Below, piece by piece: positions 62,688 to 64,000 of a stretch of 64,000 nt of DNA. The translations under genes and the position numbers were made by a program. The stretch is taken from positions 1 to 64,000 of the forward strand of contig CAWIIF010000002.1 in NCBI GenBank assembly GCA_963836015.1, given 5' to 3'. Origin of the DNA: CAWCDJ01 sp963836015. GTDB lineage: Bacteria; Acidobacteriota; Terriglobia; Bryobacterales; Bryobacteraceae. Numbering within the stretch: position 1 is the first letter of the stretch; each line of letters opens with the position of its first letter. The notes under the pieces are model-generated. The model was not told the origin of the DNA. It did no database searches and saw only the letters and a list, made by a program, of their open reading frames with translations.

Positions 62688-63947
62688 GTGACAACCGTGC
62701 GCGGTCTGCGCTGGTGGATCGCGGCGCTGATCTTCCTCGCCACCCTCATCAACTTCGTGAACCGCCTGACCGTCGCGGTGCTCGCGCCGGTGATCACCCA
62801 TGACCTGGGCCTCTCGAATTTCCAGTTTGCGACCATCGCCAATTCCTTTCTGATTGCCTACACGCTGAGCCAGGGGCTTTCCGGCAAGCTCTATGACCGC
62901 ATCGGGGCTAAACGCGGATTTTCGCTCTCGGTGACGGTGTGGTCGCTGGCCTCGATGGCGCACGCCTTCTCCCGCGGCGTCGTCAGCCTGGAGTGCTTCC
63001 GGTTTTTGCTCGGCTTGGGCGAGGCAGGGAACTGGCCGGGAGCGGCGAAGGTGATCGCGGAGTGGTTCCCCGTGCGGCAGAGGGCGCTGGGGATGGGGAT
63101 CTTCAATAGCGGCCCTTCGATCGGGTCAGTGGTGGCTCCGCCGCTGGTGATCTGGGTCGAGCGCAACTTCGGCTGGCAGGCGACGTTCCTCGCGTTGGGC
63201 GGCGCCGGATTCTTCTGGCTGGCGCTGTGGATGATCTTCTACGAGGTCCCGGCCCGGCACCGCCGGCTCAGCGCGGAGGAGTACGCGCTGATCCAGAAGG
63301 ACCGTCCGGCGGCGGCCGGGAGCCAGATCGGCTGGCGTGTCCTGTTGCGGCATCGCGAGGTGTGGGCGATCATGCTCGCGCGGTTTTTGGCGGACCCGGT
63401 GTGGTGGCTCTACATCACCTGGCTGCCGCTCTATCTATATGAGGTTCACGGCTTCAGCCTGAGGGAGATCGGCGCATTCGCGTGGCTCCCTTATGTGGCA
63501 GCGGACGCGGGCAGCCTGGGCGGCGGGTGGCTGTCGGGTTTTCTGATCGGGCGCGGGTGGACGGTCAATCGAGCGCGGAAGACGGTGATCGTGATGGGGA
63601 TGCTCTGCATGTCGGCCGGGATCTTCGCGGCCACGACCCGCAGCGCGGCGGCGTCGCTGGCGCTGATCGCGGCCGTGCTGTTCGGGTTTCAAGCCTGGAT
63701 CAACAACGTGCAGACGATGCCCAGCGACTACTTCCCCGACGAAGCGGTCGGTGCCGTTACCGGACTGGGCGGCACAGGGGCGGGGCTCGGCGCTATTCTG
63801 TTAACGCAGGCTACCGGATTCGTGGTGGATCATTTTCATTCCTATACGCCGGTTCTGGTTACCGCGGGGCTGCTTCCCGTGGTGGGAACCGCGGTCCTGT
63901 TCGCGTTGGGTGGACCGATCCGGCGGGTGACATTCGAAAGGTCATAG
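62688..63947 (+). CDS. MFS transporter, hexuronate/sugar-acid (ACS) type
   Basis: 419 aa from GTG 62688 (GGAG 12 bases upstream); the frame is open farther 5' but without protein character. Twelve membrane helices with MFS motif A (KLYDRIGAKRG) and the family region FLLGLGEAGNWPGAAKVIAE, VPVRQRALGMGIFNSG-like. Anion:cation symporter family members take up hexuronates or similar acids with H+. The following SDR gene suggests a sugar-acid catabolic operon. Confidence 0.9.
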   Translation: MTTVRGLRWWIAALIFLATLINFVNRLTVAVLAPVITHDLGLSNFQFATIANSFLIAYTLSQGLSGKLYDRIGAKRGFSLSVTVWSLASMAHAFSRGVVSLECFRFLLGLGEAGNWPGAAKVIAEWFPVRQRALGMGIFNSGPSIGSVVAPPLVIWVERNFGWQATFLALGGAGFFWLALWMIFYEVPARHRRLSAEEYALIQKDRPAAAGSQIGWRVLLRHREVWAIMLARFLADPVWWLYITWLPLYLYEVHGFSLREIGAFAWLPYVAADAGSLGGGWLSGFLIGRGWTVNRARKTVIVMGMLCMSAGIFAATTRSAAASLALIAAVLFGFQAWINNVQTMPSDYFPDEAVGAVTGLGGTGAGLGAILLTQATGFVVDHFHSYTPVLVTAGLLPVVGTAVLFALGGPIRRVTFERS

Positions 63948-63956
63948 AGAGATTAA

Positions 63957-64000
63957 ATGCGGAACTATTTGGATTTGACAGGCAAGACTGCGCTGGTGAC
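63957..64000 (+). CDS. Short-chain dehydrogenase/reductase (5' end only)
   Basis: The first 14 codons (MRNYLDLTGKTALV) are seen before the window ends; the 'L.L.GKTALVT' opening is typical of SDR enzymes such as gluconate 5-dehydrogenase. No more can be said. It starts 9 bp after the MFS gene's stop. Confidence 0.55.
   Translation, partial: MRNYLDLTGKTALV

Overview
The window is high-G+C bacterial DNA that reads as Acidobacteriota, most likely the Bryobacterales (Solibacter) lineage. The markers are family-level and not based on any search: a two-module MacB/FtsX permease without an ATPase ('ADOP', 57.4-59.9 kb), a secreted protein made of the Solibacter TIGR03437-type domain (47.4-48.2 kb), an Oar-type TonB-dependent receptor with an N-terminal carboxypeptidase-regulatory domain (36.3-39.5 kb), many Tat-exported TIM-barrel, lactonase and DUF362 proteins, and a PEP-CTERM protein.

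Layout. 0-6 kb (minus strand): a sigma-54 NtrC-type regulator cut by the left edge, a DksA/TraR-like protein, and a NarL-type response regulator overlapping a giant CheB-CheR-PAS-histidine kinase. 6-9 kb: mostly non-coding, with a secreted protein and tRNA-Gly(CCC). 9-17.4 kb (plus): a run of secreted or Tat enzymes (frameshifted TIM-barrel-like protein, DUF362, mannonate-dehydratase-like enolase superfamily enzyme, decayed UbiD, EF-hand HupE-like protein, carboxylesterase, CE1-type esterase). 17.4-20.3 kb (minus): leuA, DUF423, DUF4159. 20.3-23.6 kb (plus): Tat sugar isomerase and a tightly overlapped kinase-regulator-cyclase operon. 23.6-25.5 kb: frameshifted DUF481-type protein, small secreted protein, and the tmRNA gene. 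26-31 kb: PEP-CTERM protein, small Cys-rich or zinc-ribbon proteins, BON protein, DUF2254 membrane protein. 31.3-33.8 kb: beta-propeller phosphoesterase.

34-48 kb is a cell-surface/exopolysaccharide region: two GT4 glycosyltransferases, two O-antigen-ligase-like membrane proteins (one with a TPR-like tail) and a Wzz-like protein flank an HPr-kinase-like kinase, an Oar-type receptor and an unusual nucleotidyltransferase-MFS fusion.

48.2-56.1 kb is one compact operon: an ArsR-type regulator, apparently leaderless, then six genes of a group-4-hydrogenase/complex-I-like membrane complex. Its large subunit lacks all four nickel-binding cysteines, so it is an energy-converting-hydrogenase-related (Ehr) complex and not a hydrogenase.

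59.9-62.6 kb is a visibly less G+C-rich accessory island of three unfamiliar proteins. One looks like a C80/caspase-like fold missing both catalytic residues, and another resembles a zinc deaminase with CAAPK where CAEPK would be expected. A hexuronate-type MFS transporter and the start of an SDR gene close the window.

At least five otherwise intact genes carry a single extra base that breaks the frame (about 9.36, 24.39, 34.35, 39.52 and 42.0 kb). This pattern suggests assembly indels, though real decay is possible. No CRISPR array, rRNA or recognisable insertion sequence was seen.
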